Positions 49,478 to 60,418 of a DNA stretch of 64,000 nt are shown here, piece after piece. Origin of the DNA: Litchfieldella anticariensis FP35 = DSM 16096 (GTDB taxonomy: Bacteria; Pseudomonadota; Gammaproteobacteria; Pseudomonadales; Halomonadaceae); assembly GCF_000409775.1 (NCBI RefSeq), contig NZ_KE332392.1:412459-476458 (forward strand), in the 5' to 3' direction. The stretch's first letter is position 1; every line of letters begins with the position of its first letter. The notes under the pieces are model-generated. The model ran no database searches. It was given only the letters and a program-made list of their open reading frames with translations, and was not told the origin of the DNA. Made by a program: the position numbers and the translations under genes.

Positions 49478-50659
49478 ATGACCATCGCTGACCGCTGGCT
49501 GCTTCCCGACGGTATGGACGAAGTGCTACCGCCCCTGGCGGCGCGCATGGAAGAACTGCGCAGGGCGCTGCTCGACCATTACCACCGCTGGGGGTATGAC
49601 CAGGTCATGCCGCCGCCGGTGGAATTTCTCGATTCGCTGCTGACCGGTACCGGTACCGATCTCGATCTGCAGACATTCAAGCTGACCGATCAGTTGACCG
49701 GCCGCATGATGGGTGTTAGTGCCGATGTGACACCGCAGGTGGCACGTATGGATGCCCACTCGCTGAAGCGTCAGGGGCCGGTGCGTCTTTGCTACTGTAC
49801 GAACGTATTGCGTGCCAAGGCTGACCAGTATCAGGGGGGGCGCAGCCCAGTTCAGGTGGGAGTCGAACTGTTTGGTCATGCTGGTCAGCAGGCCGACTTG
49901 GAGATCCTGCATCTGGCTCTTTCAAGCCTGATGGTCGCTGGCGCCCAGGAAGTCCACTTGGCACTGGGGCAGATTGGCATCTATCGTAGTCTGGTGCAGG
50001 CTGCCGATCTCGATCCCGACCAGGAACGGGCGATTTTCGATGCCTTGGAGTTGAAGTCTCCCAGCGAACTGGCGTTGCGAGTCGCAGAAGGCGTGCAGGA
50101 TCCGGCACTCGCCGAGATGTTCCTCGCTCTGGTCGAGCTGCATGGTGGGTCTGATGTATTGACGAAGGCGCGCGAGGCCTTTGCCGAAGCCCCTTCTGCA
50201 GTGAAGGCCGCCTTGGATCAGTTGGAGGCGTTGAGCGCTGGTGTGGCGACTGCCCACCCAGAGGTCGAGCTCTATTACGATTTGGCTGAATTGCGGGGCT
50301 ATCAGTATCACACTGGGATGATGTTCGCTGCCTATGTGCCGGGCTATGGACAGGCACTGGCCAAGGGGGGGCGCTACGATGATACCGGACGGGCCTTTGG
50401 GCGTGCCCGGCCGGCCACCGGCTTTTCCATGGATCTCAAGCTGCTGGCTTCGTTATCGATACAGGAGCCACCTTGCGATGGGGTTTGGGCGCCTTGTGAT
50501 GAAGCGCCGGAACTGGCCGAAACGGTGACTGCATTGCGCAATGCCGGAGAACGGGTGGTACAAGCCCTGCCGGGACAACATACTGGCCCGAAAGAACACC
50601 GCTGCAATCGCCACCTCATTCATCGGGGGGGGCAGTGGCGTGTGGTACCCCTGGAGTAA
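49478..50659 (+). CDS. hisZ: ATP phosphoribosyltransferase regulatory subunit HisZ
   Basis: HisRS-like protein without synthetase activity that activates the short form of HisG in histidine synthesis. The 393-residue product has class II synthetase-like segments (DLQTFKLTD, ADVTPQVARMDAH, GYQYHTGMMFAAY, GGRYDD) and ends shortly after, without an anticodon-binding domain. ATG 49478 follows GGAGGA. It sits between hflC and purA, the usual location in gammaproteobacteria with the HisZ/HisG-short system. A terminator abuts its start. Confidence 0.94.
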   Translation: MTIADRWLLPDGMDEVLPPLAARMEELRRALLDHYHRWGYDQVMPPPVEFLDSLLTGTGTDLDLQTFKLTDQLTGRMMGVSADVTPQVARMDAHSLKRQGPVRLCYCTNVLRAKADQYQGGRSPVQVGVELFGHAGQQADLEILHLALSSLMVAGAQEVHLALGQIGIYRSLVQAADLDPDQERAIFDALELKSPSELALRVAEGVQDPALAEMFLALVELHGGSDVLTKAREAFAEAPSAVKAALDQLEALSAGVATAHPEVELYYDLAELRGYQYHTGMMFAAYVPGYGQALAKGGRYDDTGRAFGRARPATGFSMDLKLLASLSIQEPPCDGVWAPCDEAPELAETVTALRNAGERVVQALPGQHTGPKEHRCNRHLIHRGGQWRVVPLE

Positions 50660-50701
50660 ATGGAAAGAGGCGGTCAAGCCTCGCGGAAATGACATGCGTG
50701 A

Positions 50702-52054
<1,353 letters not shown>

Positions 52055-52073
52055 TTGGGTTCCTCACAAACAT

Positions 52074-52098
52074 ACGAGCCGGCTGAACGCCGGCTCGT
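52074..52098. terminator. hairpin between convergent purA and Sel1 gene
   Basis: ACGAGCCGGC and GCCGGCTCGT form a perfect 10-bp stem with a 5-base loop, followed by GTGTTT. It is the only structure in the 70-base convergent gap and probably terminates purA; the reverse direction lacks a clear T-run. Confidence 0.65.
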
Positions 52099-52124
52099 GT
52101 GTTTCCAGTCGTCGGCCTTCCACC

Positions 52125-54899
52125 TCATGAGCTGGGAGGCACTGCCTCCGCTTCACTGGCGGCTTCCGCCGCACTATCGTCAGTAAGCAACTGCCGCAAG
52201 GTTTGGAGAGCGAGTTGGCTTTCGCCCTGGATGACATCATCCAACCACAACAGTGCTTGCTCGCGATTGGCACCTGGTAGGCCATTGGCCGACAGATAGG
52301 CTTCGGCGAGTGCCAGGCGAGCGCTGGGGTGCCCCTGGATGGCAGCCTGGAAGAGATATTCAGCCCCTTGTTGGCGGTCCTGCTCCAGGATCTCGCCACG
52401 CACGTACTCGCGACCAAGCGTCGCCTGGGCACTGGCATCGCCTTGATCGGCAGCTTCACGCAACAGTTGGTGGCCGCGTTCGATATCTTGGGAGATGGCC
52501 CCTTCGCCACGTAGCAGAGCCCGCCCCAAGTTGGCTCGGGACGACAAGTTGCCGGATTCAATGGCTACGTTGAACCAACGTTCGGCCTGTTCGGCGTCCT
52601 GGGGAACACCGTTCCCTTCCTGATAGGCTTGGCCGAGCATGTGAGCAGCATGTGGATTGCCAGCCTCGGCGGCGCCACGCAGATATTCGAGCCCCTGTTC
52701 CTTGTTCTGCTCGACATGCTCGCCCGTCAGATATTCCTCACCCAGTGCCAATCGTGCGCCTTCATGACCACTGGCAGCGGCTTGCTGCAGCAGAGCGATA
52801 CCGCGTTCAGGGTCTGGCGCGGTCAGGTTGCCTTCGATCAGTATCTCGCCCAGGTCGGCCATTGCACCGGGATGGCCTTGGGCCGCTGCGGCTTCGAGAT
52901 AGTCGACCCCTTGGGCTGGGTTGGGACCATCGAGATATAGTCGCCCAAGGCTGGCAGCGGCGCCGGGGTGTCCGGCATTGTGGGCACGCTCCAACCAGAC
53001 TCTAGCCTGTTCCGAATCACGCTCAACGCCGTTTCCATCGAGGAAAGCGCGGCCAAGATCCGCCATGGCACCGGGATCGCCATCCTCGGCAGCCTCGATC
53101 AAGGCATGGATATCGCCGCGTGCCCCTTGCTCACGCTGGGTTTGCGTCAAGGCTTCATAGGCGGAGGGGTGGCCGGCCTGTTTGGCCATTTCCAGCCAGA
53201 GCACCGACTCGTGGAGATCCTGAGGAACGCCAGTACCCTCGCGGAAGGCGCGCCCTAACACCACCATGGCATAGCTGTCGCCCTGGCGAGCGGCTTCTTC
53301 GAGCAACGCTCGCCCTTGAGCGGGTCGCTGTTCGCGCAGTGGGCCTGAGAGATAGGCCTCACCTAGTGTGGTCATGGCGGTGGTATCGCCCGCATCCGCT
53401 GCGGCTTGGAGCAATTCTTCAGCTTGTGTCGGCTCGAAGTCCAGCACCTTACCTTCGAGATAGGCTGCGCCAAGCTCGCGCATGGCCGATGTTTGCCCTT
53501 GGTTAGCCGCCTCACTGAGCAGTTCGACAGCACGCACCGGGTCGGGCGCAATACCTCGGCCATTGAGATAGACGCTACCGAGCTGGGCCGTGGCATACGG
53601 GTGACCGAGCTCATGGCCACGCTGCAAATAGTCGACGGCTAGCAGAGGTTGGGTCGGGACGTGCTCACCACTGAGGTAAACCTCGCCTAGTGCCGCTAGC
53701 GCCAAGGCATCATTTCGCTGGGCGGCTTGTTCGAGCAGGGCGATGCCGCGCTGAGGAGTGGTGGGAAGAAGCGATTCGCTATCCAGATAGGCGCGCCCTA
53801 AAGTTGTCATTGCATCGGCGGAACCCTGAGAGACAGCCTGTTGCAGCCACTGTTCGGCTCGGACTGGATCGGGGCTCACATTGCCTTCGCCCAGCAGGGC
53901 CTTGCCTAGCAGGGCCATGGCGTCGACATTGCCGTTCTGGGAGGCCTGTTCCAGCATATTGAGGCCACGTTGCGGGTCATTGGAACTTAGCAGGGCTTGC
54001 CCGGCGTTGACTAATGCTGAGGTGTTGCCCCTTTCGGCGGCCCGCAGTAGCCAGTGCAACTGGCGTTCCGGTTGAGGTCCGAGTAAGCCATCCTCTGCAT
54101 AGAGCTGTCCCAGATCTATCATGGCATCCACATCGCCGGCGGTGGCCTGCTGTTCTATGACCGTGGCGTACCGCTGTGCGTAGTTCTGAGAGCGCGCAGG
54201 GTCTTCCTCCAGCCAACCGCCCGGTTGGTGAGCTTTGGCGAGTTCGAGCCAAGCGCGTTTGTGTCCCTGTTGTGCAGCCTGTTGGTAGAGGCTGGCAGCC
54301 AATTTCGGGTCAGCATTGACGTTGTTACCTCCGGTCGCCAACAGGTCGGCGAGCATCAGCTTGGCATCGCGACCGACCTGCTCGTCGATTGCCTGACGAA
54401 GCAGGTGATAGGCCAGCACGTCGTTGCGTTCCACGCCGTCGCCTTCCCGAAATAGCTTGGCCAGGTTCATGGAGGCATTCCCGCGGATCGAGGAGGGTTG
54501 GCTGATGGCTTCGGCGTAAAGCTTCGCTGCTTCGCGGGTATTGCGCTCGACCCCCTGACCTTTCTCGTAGAGCTTGGCCATTTCATAGTAGGCGGGAGGA
54601 TTTTGGTTGCCCCATGCCATCAGCGATTCCAGCTGTTCGATGGCTTGTGCATAGTTGCCGGCTTCGATGGCCTGCTGGGCTCTATTCACACTATCCCAAT
54701 CTGTGTCGGGAGCCATGCCTTCAGCAAACCACGCCTGATACTGGGGTGGGACAGGTGCTGTGGCATGCTGGCCACCGGGTTGCCCGGATTGTCCCCCGGT
54801 AACGCAGCCGCCGAGCGAGAGTAGCAGCGCAGTGGTCATCAACCACCTTCGGCATGACCCAGAAGATAGGGTGGGGATCTCGGTTTTCGGTGTGTTCAT
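52125..54899 (-). CDS. large Sel1-repeat (TPR-like) lipoprotein, AlgK-like position
   Basis: The 924-residue protein starts MNTPKTEIP... with a lipoprotein signal ending in LSLGGC (about residues 27-32), so it should be lipid-anchored. Almost all of the rest is Sel1 repeats of about 36 residues (patterns such as AMADLGRAFLDGNGVERD and A..LG..YL.G), more than twenty by eye. In alginate systems the Sel1/TPR lipoprotein AlgK (about 475 aa) holds the export porin AlgE and AlgX; this protein occupies a comparable place but is about twice as long. The lipobox and AAGG before ATG 54899 favour that start over the upstream Met at 54962 that overlaps the lyase stop. Last gene of the six-gene set. Confidence 0.85.
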   Translation of the reverse strand: MNTPKTEIPTLSSGSCRRWLMTTALLLSLGGCVTGGQSGQPGGQHATAPVPPQYQAWFAEGMAPDTDWDSVNRAQQAIEAGNYAQAIEQLESLMAWGNQNPPAYYEMAKLYEKGQGVERNTREAAKLYAEAISQPSSIRGNASMNLAKLFREGDGVERNDVLAYHLLRQAIDEQVGRDAKLMLADLLATGGNNVNADPKLAASLYQQAAQQGHKRAWLELAKAHQPGGWLEEDPARSQNYAQRYATVIEQQATAGDVDAMIDLGQLYAEDGLLGPQPERQLHWLLRAAERGNTSALVNAGQALLSSNDPQRGLNMLEQASQNGNVDAMALLGKALLGEGNVSPDPVRAEQWLQQAVSQGSADAMTTLGRAYLDSESLLPTTPQRGIALLEQAAQRNDALALAALGEVYLSGEHVPTQPLLAVDYLQRGHELGHPYATAQLGSVYLNGRGIAPDPVRAVELLSEAANQGQTSAMRELGAAYLEGKVLDFEPTQAEELLQAAADAGDTTAMTTLGEAYLSGPLREQRPAQGRALLEEAARQGDSYAMVVLGRAFREGTGVPQDLHESVLWLEMAKQAGHPSAYEALTQTQREQGARGDIHALIEAAEDGDPGAMADLGRAFLDGNGVERDSEQARVWLERAHNAGHPGAAASLGRLYLDGPNPAQGVDYLEAAAAQGHPGAMADLGEILIEGNLTAPDPERGIALLQQAAASGHEGARLALGEEYLTGEHVEQNKEQGLEYLRGAAEAGNPHAAHMLGQAYQEGNGVPQDAEQAERWFNVAIESGNLSSRANLGRALLRGEGAISQDIERGHQLLREAADQGDASAQATLGREYVRGEILEQDRQQGAEYLFQAAIQGHPSARLALAEAYLSANGLPGANREQALLWLDDVIQGESQLALQTLRQLLTDDSAAEAASEAEAVPPSS

Positions 54900-54961
54900 G
54901 GGGTTGCCTTGGATCAATTGAAATGGGGTCTCTGGTGTTGGATCGAGGTCGTCACCTTTCA

Positions 54962-56209
54962 TCAGTTCGCGGAGATACCCTTGAATGCTGCCGTTTCCTG
55001 TTTCTCCTCATCCATGACGATATGTTGTTGTGCCTCGGGATCCATGAAATACAGCGTCATGTAGCCGCCGGCACTGCGGTTGTAGACCGGACGGACCGTT
55101 TCCAGGAAGTCGGCGACTCGCGGGTCGTGGAAGCGCGACTGATAGATCTCCATCCATGAGAAATACTGTTCGTCCTTTAGAAATCCTGTGTATTGCTCGA
55201 GGGGTGCCATGTCACCGAGATTGATAGGGTTCTCGAGAATACTCATGGCGAAATCGACGGCGTCGTGAATGGTGTGTCCATTGATCTGTAAATTGAAAAT
55301 GTCGTAGCCCTGGCGGGCAATGACTTGCATGTTGGTAATCAAGTACAGCAGGGCATAGTTCTGGTAGTGCGTGGCACGACGCCCACGCTTCACTTCGAGA
55401 GGGAAGGCGCCTGCCTTGGTCATGTCGTGCAGTGCTGAGTAGATGGCACTGACACCGAATTGGAACAATTCATCATCTTCCGTGAGGACGCCTACCATGC
55501 TCGCGTAGAGAGCTCGACGGTAGAAATGGTTATTGCAGCAGCTATTGTTTTCCAGACCGGGAATGGCGACATGCTTGTGTGAGAGGCGACTAAGCCAGTC
55601 TTCGATGCGTTTGCGTTCTTCCTGCATGCCCTCGATGTCGGGGCGAATCAGGGAATAGGCCATGGCCGCAGCGAAGATCATCGATTCGGTAGCGAACCAG
55701 GCTTGGGGCTGGCTGGGATCGTAAAAGAAGTTCATCAGGGCATCGTTTCTGGCCCAGTAATCAAGAAAGGTAACCAGGCATTCGGCGTAATAGATATCGT
55801 CGCTAGCGATATAGGCGCCGGCGAGTTGGGACACGGTGTCCTCGAACTGGAATAGAGGCTCCGAGGCAAGCTCCCATTCCTCTGGGCTGGGGTAGTAGCC
55901 CGGGATACGCAGTCGAGTGGTGATGGGAGGAATGGCCAGCATTTGTTTACAACTCGGCCCTTGTTTCAGTTGATCCTGTTCTTGCAACAGGAGGGAGTTG
56001 TTGGTGCCGCGCAGTAATGCCCTGCGTTCGTCGACATCGATATAGGAGGCATCCGGCGCTGTGACCGTATACTCGGAAAGGTCCAGTGCTTCCCGTTCCT
56101 CCAAGGTCATGGCAGATGTCGACGATGCACCGGCAAGCAGGCAGGCCAAGCTTGCCGATAGGCTCAGCCGCCAAATGGCCTCTAATGAGAAAGCACGTAA
56201 CAAATGCAT
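54962..56209 (-). CDS. AlgL-like alginate lyase family protein (PL5)
   Basis: The 415-residue exported protein has a Sec signal (MHLLRAFSLEAIWR..., cleavage near ASSTSA). Catalytic motifs of PL5 lyases are present: NNHFYRRALYA (Asn-His pair) and RGRRATHYQNYAL (Arg and Tyr). AlgL cuts polymannuronate in the periplasm and clears stalled polymer. The NNHFYR and surrounding sequence differ from the NNHSYW of pseudomonad AlgL, so the substrate may differ. The stop overlaps the region of the following lipoprotein gene. Start Met 56209 is preferred; 56236 is an alternative. Confidence 0.85.
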   Translation of the reverse strand: MHLLRAFSLEAIWRLSLSASLACLLAGASSTSAMTLEEREALDLSEYTVTAPDASYIDVDERRALLRGTNNSLLLQEQDQLKQGPSCKQMLAIPPITTRLRIPGYYPSPEEWELASEPLFQFEDTVSQLAGAYIASDDIYYAECLVTFLDYWARNDALMNFFYDPSQPQAWFATESMIFAAAMAYSLIRPDIEGMQEERKRIEDWLSRLSHKHVAIPGLENNSCCNNHFYRRALYASMVGVLTEDDELFQFGVSAIYSALHDMTKAGAFPLEVKRGRRATHYQNYALLYLITNMQVIARQGYDIFNLQINGHTIHDAVDFAMSILENPINLGDMAPLEQYTGFLKDEQYFSWMEIYQSRFHDPRVADFLETVRPVYNRSAGGYMTLYFMDPEAQQHIVMDEEKQETAAFKGISAN

Positions 56210-56255
56210 GGGAGATCGCCTTTCTACTGAAATCATGCGGTTAATCCGCTAGTCG

Positions 56256-57155
56256 TCATTGGGCCGGTGCATAGAACCGGAAGGCGGCGAAATCGATGGT
56301 CTGGTCCCTGGGCGTTCGCCAATCCTCTCCGTCGCCACCGAAGAAAGTGGAGAACATCAAGCCGTCGATCGCGACGTTCTCTGTCGTGCGATAGACGATG
56401 CCTTGCTGTTCGAGAATCGGCCGGCCGTCGATCCAGACGCGAGCCACGCCGTCTTCCTGATCGGGGGTATTGAGAATGATCTCCTGTTCGATGGTGACCC
56501 ACTGCCCCGTCGGGAAATGCCACAGCCCCCGGCCTATTGAGGCTCCATAGTCCTCATCGGTATTGACCACGTATTCGTAGAGTTCGCCTTGGCCGCCCTC
56601 GCGCCACATGAAGCGCATCGAGAAGCCATTCTCACCATCGGCTTCGGTTCCACCACTGGGGGCTTCACCGCCATAAAGGCCGGGTAGCTTGCCGCCCTTG
56701 ACGAAATCGAAACCTGGCTCGAAACGCACTTTGTATTGCAAGCAGGCGCGATCACTGGGGGGCGCCTTGGAATAGAAGCCAGCACCGCCTTCCTCGGTAT
56801 CGCTGGGAGACGACGTTCCTTCCGGATACAGCACTCGCATGCCGGGTTCGCCGAGTCCTGTGGCGTCGGATGAGAGGATTTCCACGTTATCCTCGGTTCC
56901 CCAGTCGCTTTGGGTGCCGAAGCCTTGACGAACGGCATCCTGTGGCGTGTCGCTATCCAGGGCCGGAACGGGACTGGCGATCAATGGATAGCGCTCGGAA
57001 CAGGGCGTTACCTGTGGAATACCCAAGTCACCATTCTCCACGTCTTCGGCTAGCGCCAAGGGGGCAGTCATGGCTGTTACGGTCGTGGCTGCCAACAAGG
57101 CAGCGGCGGTAGTGTGACGGCTAGGTGATGTCTTGGGATGTTGTCCGGGCATCAT
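56256..57155 (-). CDS. exported beta-jelly-roll polysaccharide lyase (PL14/PL20-like)
   Basis: The 299-residue protein has a Sec signal ending near PLALA|ED. The central segment FVKGGKLPGLYGGEAPSGG resembles the KGGKLPGL motif of jelly-roll lyases of families PL14 and PL20, which act on alginate and on glucuronan; FSMRFMWREGG and WVTIEQEI also fit. I cannot tell which family without a search. It is the fourth gene of the set, between the PilZ/fusion protein and the AlgL-like lyase. Having a second lyase of an unrelated fold is unusual for an alginate locus. Confidence 0.75.
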   Translation of the reverse strand: MMPGQHPKTSPSRHTTAAALLAATTVTAMTAPLALAEDVENGDLGIPQVTPCSERYPLIASPVPALDSDTPQDAVRQGFGTQSDWGTEDNVEILSSDATGLGEPGMRVLYPEGTSSPSDTEEGGAGFYSKAPPSDRACLQYKVRFEPGFDFVKGGKLPGLYGGEAPSGGTEADGENGFSMRFMWREGGQGELYEYVVNTDEDYGASIGRGLWHFPTGQWVTIEQEIILNTPDQEDGVARVWIDGRPILEQQGIVYRTTENVAIDGLMFSTFFGGDGEDWRTPRDQTIDFAAFRFYAPAQ

Positions 57156-57188
57156 GACCTCCTTTGGTCGCTATAAAGACACTGGTGT

Positions 57189-58799
57189 TCAGCCCGCCTC
57201 TTGCTGCGGGTCGTCGCCCAAGGCGGCCCGATAGATGCGATCGACGAACTGGATCACAGCGCGAGTTCCTTGCCATATCCACTCCGAGGTTGCGCTCAGC
57301 ATCGGCGTTTCGGCGAAGCGCACGTCGACCGGCTGGCCTACGCTTTCCGCAGGCAAGGGGGTTTCCGGCACCAGCAAGACGCTGGCGACGTTTTCCTGCT
57401 GGCGTACCCAGCGAGGGAAACCGGCACGTGGTTGTCGTTCGATATCCAGTGCCACGTTGCGCACTTGAGCGCGAATGGGCTCCGAAGCGTAGGGGAGGGC
57501 GATATAAGCCGTCTGGTCAGGTTCGATGCGGGCAATGTCGCGCATATGCACCAACGCTTCGACCAGCACGTCATCCTCCTCCGTGCGTATCAACGTCATG
57601 ATGCGTTCGCTCTCGTTGATATAGGTGCCGCTGGCGCTACTCAATGCCCAGGCCACCAGGCAGTCGCAGGGGCTGGCTATTTCGTTCATCGACATGCGCG
57701 CCTTGAGTGCGCTGACACGTGAGCTTTCATAGTCGCGGGCAGTTTCGAACTGGTCGATACGCGCTCGTGCGATTTCCGGCGAGGCCGTTTCGAAATTCAC
57801 TGTGTCGCCGCTGGCGGGTTGGGTCGAGTTGACCAGACTGACTTGCTCGGTTCCCCCGGTTTCCAGCGTCTGTTGCAAGTTCTTGATCAACTGGTTGTTG
57901 TAGCGGAATGATGCCTCCGCCAGGATCAGATCGGATTGCAGGTCACTGTTGTGAACCGAAGTCAGGTATTGATCGCGCTCGACGCGGTCGCCGGCTTCCA
58001 ACTCATGCTCCTCCAGAATCCCAGCCCCTGGTGCGCGAATATCGATACGCGGGGCGGTGACCGCCGCGAAGCTGGGCTCGATGAGCATGAAGTTGCGATA
58101 TATCGTCGCCGCCGAGACCAGCACCAGCACGCCGGCAGCGGCGAACAACGCGGCATAACGTCCCCACGGCTTGGGAGGCCGGGAAGTGGCGGGTAGTTGA
58201 CGGCTCGCAGTACTGCGCTTGCGGGGCGTCTGGGGGTCCTCGCTGCCGATCAGATTCTCGATACTGGCGTGCTGGCCGCTAAGGTAGGCGCGGATCACGC
58301 GGCGCAGCAACTCGCGCTGCGGCGCTTCAATGGAGGTGATCTGGAACGCCAGTTTGAACGTGCGGCCATCTTCCGCCGGTTCACAGCGCACACAACGGGC
58401 TTCGAGCGGTACGTTGAGTTCGGCCGCTCCGGCTTCCAGCAGCAGTGAGGCTGAAACCGCGCTACCGGGCTGCAATGGCGCGTTGCTGTAGAGGGCAAAG
58501 CCCCCTAGGGAAAGGTTAGCCCCGGTCAGTATGCTTCCATCATCGATTTTGACGTGGAAGGGCGGGGAAACGCGTACATGACGGCGTTCGTCCCGGCGCT
58601 CATGGGCCAGCTTGTCATCGGTGGGCCGGGCCACCTCGGAATGCGTGTCGGTAGCCGGTGTCGTTTGCTGTTGTCGGCGCTCGCGTTCATTGCCAGTGGC
58701 ACTAGCAGCGTCGGAGTCGCTTCCCAGGGGGCGCCGTCGACTTCCCAACGTGGGTTCGGTACGACTGACGCCATCGGTGTCGGAATAATGATCAGACAT
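57189..58799 (-). CDS. Alg44-like PilZ/membrane-fusion protein
   Basis: The 536-residue protein has a disordered N-terminus, a PilZ domain (RRDERRHVRV about residues 67-76, then NLSLGG), one membrane helix (YAALFAAAGVLVLVSAATIY, about residues 190-209) and a periplasmic HlyD-like region with a lipoyl half-motif (APGAGILEEHELEAGDRV), a coiled coil, and SPCDCLVA. This is the layout of Alg44, which binds c-di-GMP and activates the synthase Alg8 while bridging the periplasm. Asn replaces the usual Asp of the D/NxSxxG motif, which PilZ domains tolerate. The N-terminal extension of about 65 residues is longer than usual. Confidence 0.88.
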   Translation of the reverse strand: MSDHYSDTDGVSRTEPTLGSRRRPLGSDSDAASATGNERERRQQQTTPATDTHSEVARPTDDKLAHERRDERRHVRVSPPFHVKIDDGSILTGANLSLGGFALYSNAPLQPGSAVSASLLLEAGAAELNVPLEARCVRCEPAEDGRTFKLAFQITSIEAPQRELLRRVIRAYLSGQHASIENLIGSEDPQTPRKRSTASRQLPATSRPPKPWGRYAALFAAAGVLVLVSAATIYRNFMLIEPSFAAVTAPRIDIRAPGAGILEEHELEAGDRVERDQYLTSVHNSDLQSDLILAEASFRYNNQLIKNLQQTLETGGTEQVSLVNSTQPASGDTVNFETASPEIARARIDQFETARDYESSRVSALKARMSMNEIASPCDCLVAWALSSASGTYINESERIMTLIRTEEDDVLVEALVHMRDIARIEPDQTAYIALPYASEPIRAQVRNVALDIERQPRAGFPRWVRQQENVASVLLVPETPLPAESVGQPVDVRFAETPMLSATSEWIWQGTRAVIQFVDRIYRAALGDDPQQEAG

Positions 58800-58837
58800 G
58801 AGTCAGCTTCTCCTTGAATGAGTGACTGTGGGCGGCG

Positions 58838-60406
58838 TCAATGGGGGAGTATTCCCCAGTCCGTCAGGACGGTCAGGGAGACCACGTCAGGCGGCAAAAG
58901 CACGCCTGTCGTGATGATCAACACGAATGCCATGACGCTGAAATAGATGCCATGGATGAAATGTCCCATCAGCCGCTGGCGGCGAGCGGCCTGGGGGTCG
59001 TCGGGTTCTCCGGTGGAAATACCTTGACGCGACCATTTTTGACGATTGAAACGAAAGCTCACATAGGATTTGAGCAGCGCACCACCGACCTGGTTGTAGT
59101 AGATCAAGGGAATCCACAGCAGACTGAAACGACCCCGCTGCCAGGCCAGGACAAGAGTGGCGATACTGCGTGTGAACAGGATCCACAGCAGATAGGCGAA
59201 AATGAACGAAGGCCGGACGAACAAGGTCACGAGCACTGCTACCGTAGGCCCAACCAAGGTGGTCCACATCGAAAGACGCTGGTCGACCAGGCTCCACCAG
59301 GTGAACATCCCCATAGGGCGTGGTCCCAGCTTGATCGCACGATCGCTGGTCCGCAGCATGTTGCCGTACCAGCGGCGCATTAGCTCGATGGTCGATTTGA
59401 AGAAACGCTTGCGATCGGGCAGTTCCTCGAAGCCGGAAACGTACACATCCGGGATGTAGCGCATCCTCCAGCCGCGTTGGAGCAGCCAGTACCAGGTCGA
59501 TTTGTCGTCACCGGAAAGAAACTTGAAATTGCCGAAGCGCCAGTGCTCTACGTGGTCATTTTCAACCAACTCGATGAAGCTCGGTGTTGTCGCCAAGTCA
59601 GCGCGGAAGGCACTGTAGCGTCCGGTCAATACCAGCAGGCGGTTGGAAAGTGACATCGAGCTCATCACCAAATGGCGCTGAGCGTAACGTAGGTCGTACC
59701 ACTCCTTGGTGGCGTCGTCGCCAGTCACGATGGCGTTGTTGTTGGTGGTCAGGGCCCCCAACTCGCTGTCGCTCATGAAGAACGATAAGGACTTTTCCAA
59801 CGTTCCGGGTTCCAGACGTATGTCGCCATCCATCGATACCAGCAGCGAATTCCGTGTAGGCATGCAGCGTGAGACGGCACGTAGGACTTCCGCCATGGCT
59901 GAGCGCTTGCCGTCGCCGCGTTGGAACATGTAGCGGATCTCGATGTTGTCCGGCCAACCGTTATGATCCAGGACATGCTCGATCACATCGACATCGGTGC
60001 GATCCGAGATGGCGGCGAAAATCGTCGTCGGTGCGCCATAGTCCTGGGCTTCACGCACGAGGGCATCGTAGACGGCAAAGCTGATTTCGGGTTCGATGCG
60101 ATAGGAGGTGCACAGCACATAGAGAGCGTCTGGGCGCTCTATCGCTCCTACTGCGTCGGCTTCGGCCCGCAGTTGGGGAAAGACCCGCCGGTTGTACCAA
60201 ACCGAGCGCAGTGCCTGAACGAACCACCACGAATAGCGCCAGATTCCGATGATGCCGATGACGAAGAAGAAGCGCTGTGAATTGGGCGAAAAGATATCCT
60301 TGGGCAGCTCGGCGAGTAGCACGACCAACAGAGCTAGCCCTAGGAGTAGGGTGGTGAACTCCGTCGCCCAACTGGCGACGGAGGGTTTGGGTATCGAATG
60401 TGCCAT
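58838..60406 (-). CDS. Alg8-like polysaccharide synthase (GT2 family)
   Basis: The 522-residue inner-membrane glycosyltransferase has two N-terminal helices, a cytosolic GT2 domain and C-terminal helices. Motifs: MDGDIRLE (DxD, about residue 192), SGDDKSTWYWLLQRGW, and MRRWYGNMLR, corresponding to the QxxRW region of processive synthases. Alg8 polymerises mannuronate from GDP-mannuronate; the donor here may be a UDP-sugar because the neighbouring dehydrogenase is of UDP-glucose type. It lies 12 bases downstream of that dehydrogenase gene. Confidence 0.88.
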   Translation of the reverse strand: MAHSIPKPSVASWATEFTTLLLGLALLVVLLAELPKDIFSPNSQRFFFVIGIIGIWRYSWWFVQALRSVWYNRRVFPQLRAEADAVGAIERPDALYVLCTSYRIEPEISFAVYDALVREAQDYGAPTTIFAAISDRTDVDVIEHVLDHNGWPDNIEIRYMFQRGDGKRSAMAEVLRAVSRCMPTRNSLLVSMDGDIRLEPGTLEKSLSFFMSDSELGALTTNNNAIVTGDDATKEWYDLRYAQRHLVMSSMSLSNRLLVLTGRYSAFRADLATTPSFIELVENDHVEHWRFGNFKFLSGDDKSTWYWLLQRGWRMRYIPDVYVSGFEELPDRKRFFKSTIELMRRWYGNMLRTSDRAIKLGPRPMGMFTWWSLVDQRLSMWTTLVGPTVAVLVTLFVRPSFIFAYLLWILFTRSIATLVLAWQRGRFSLLWIPLIYYNQVGGALLKSYVSFRFNRQKWSRQGISTGEPDDPQAARRQRLMGHFIHGIYFSVMAFVLIITTGVLLPPDVVSLTVLTDWGILPH

Positions 60407-60418
60407 GACAGACGACCC

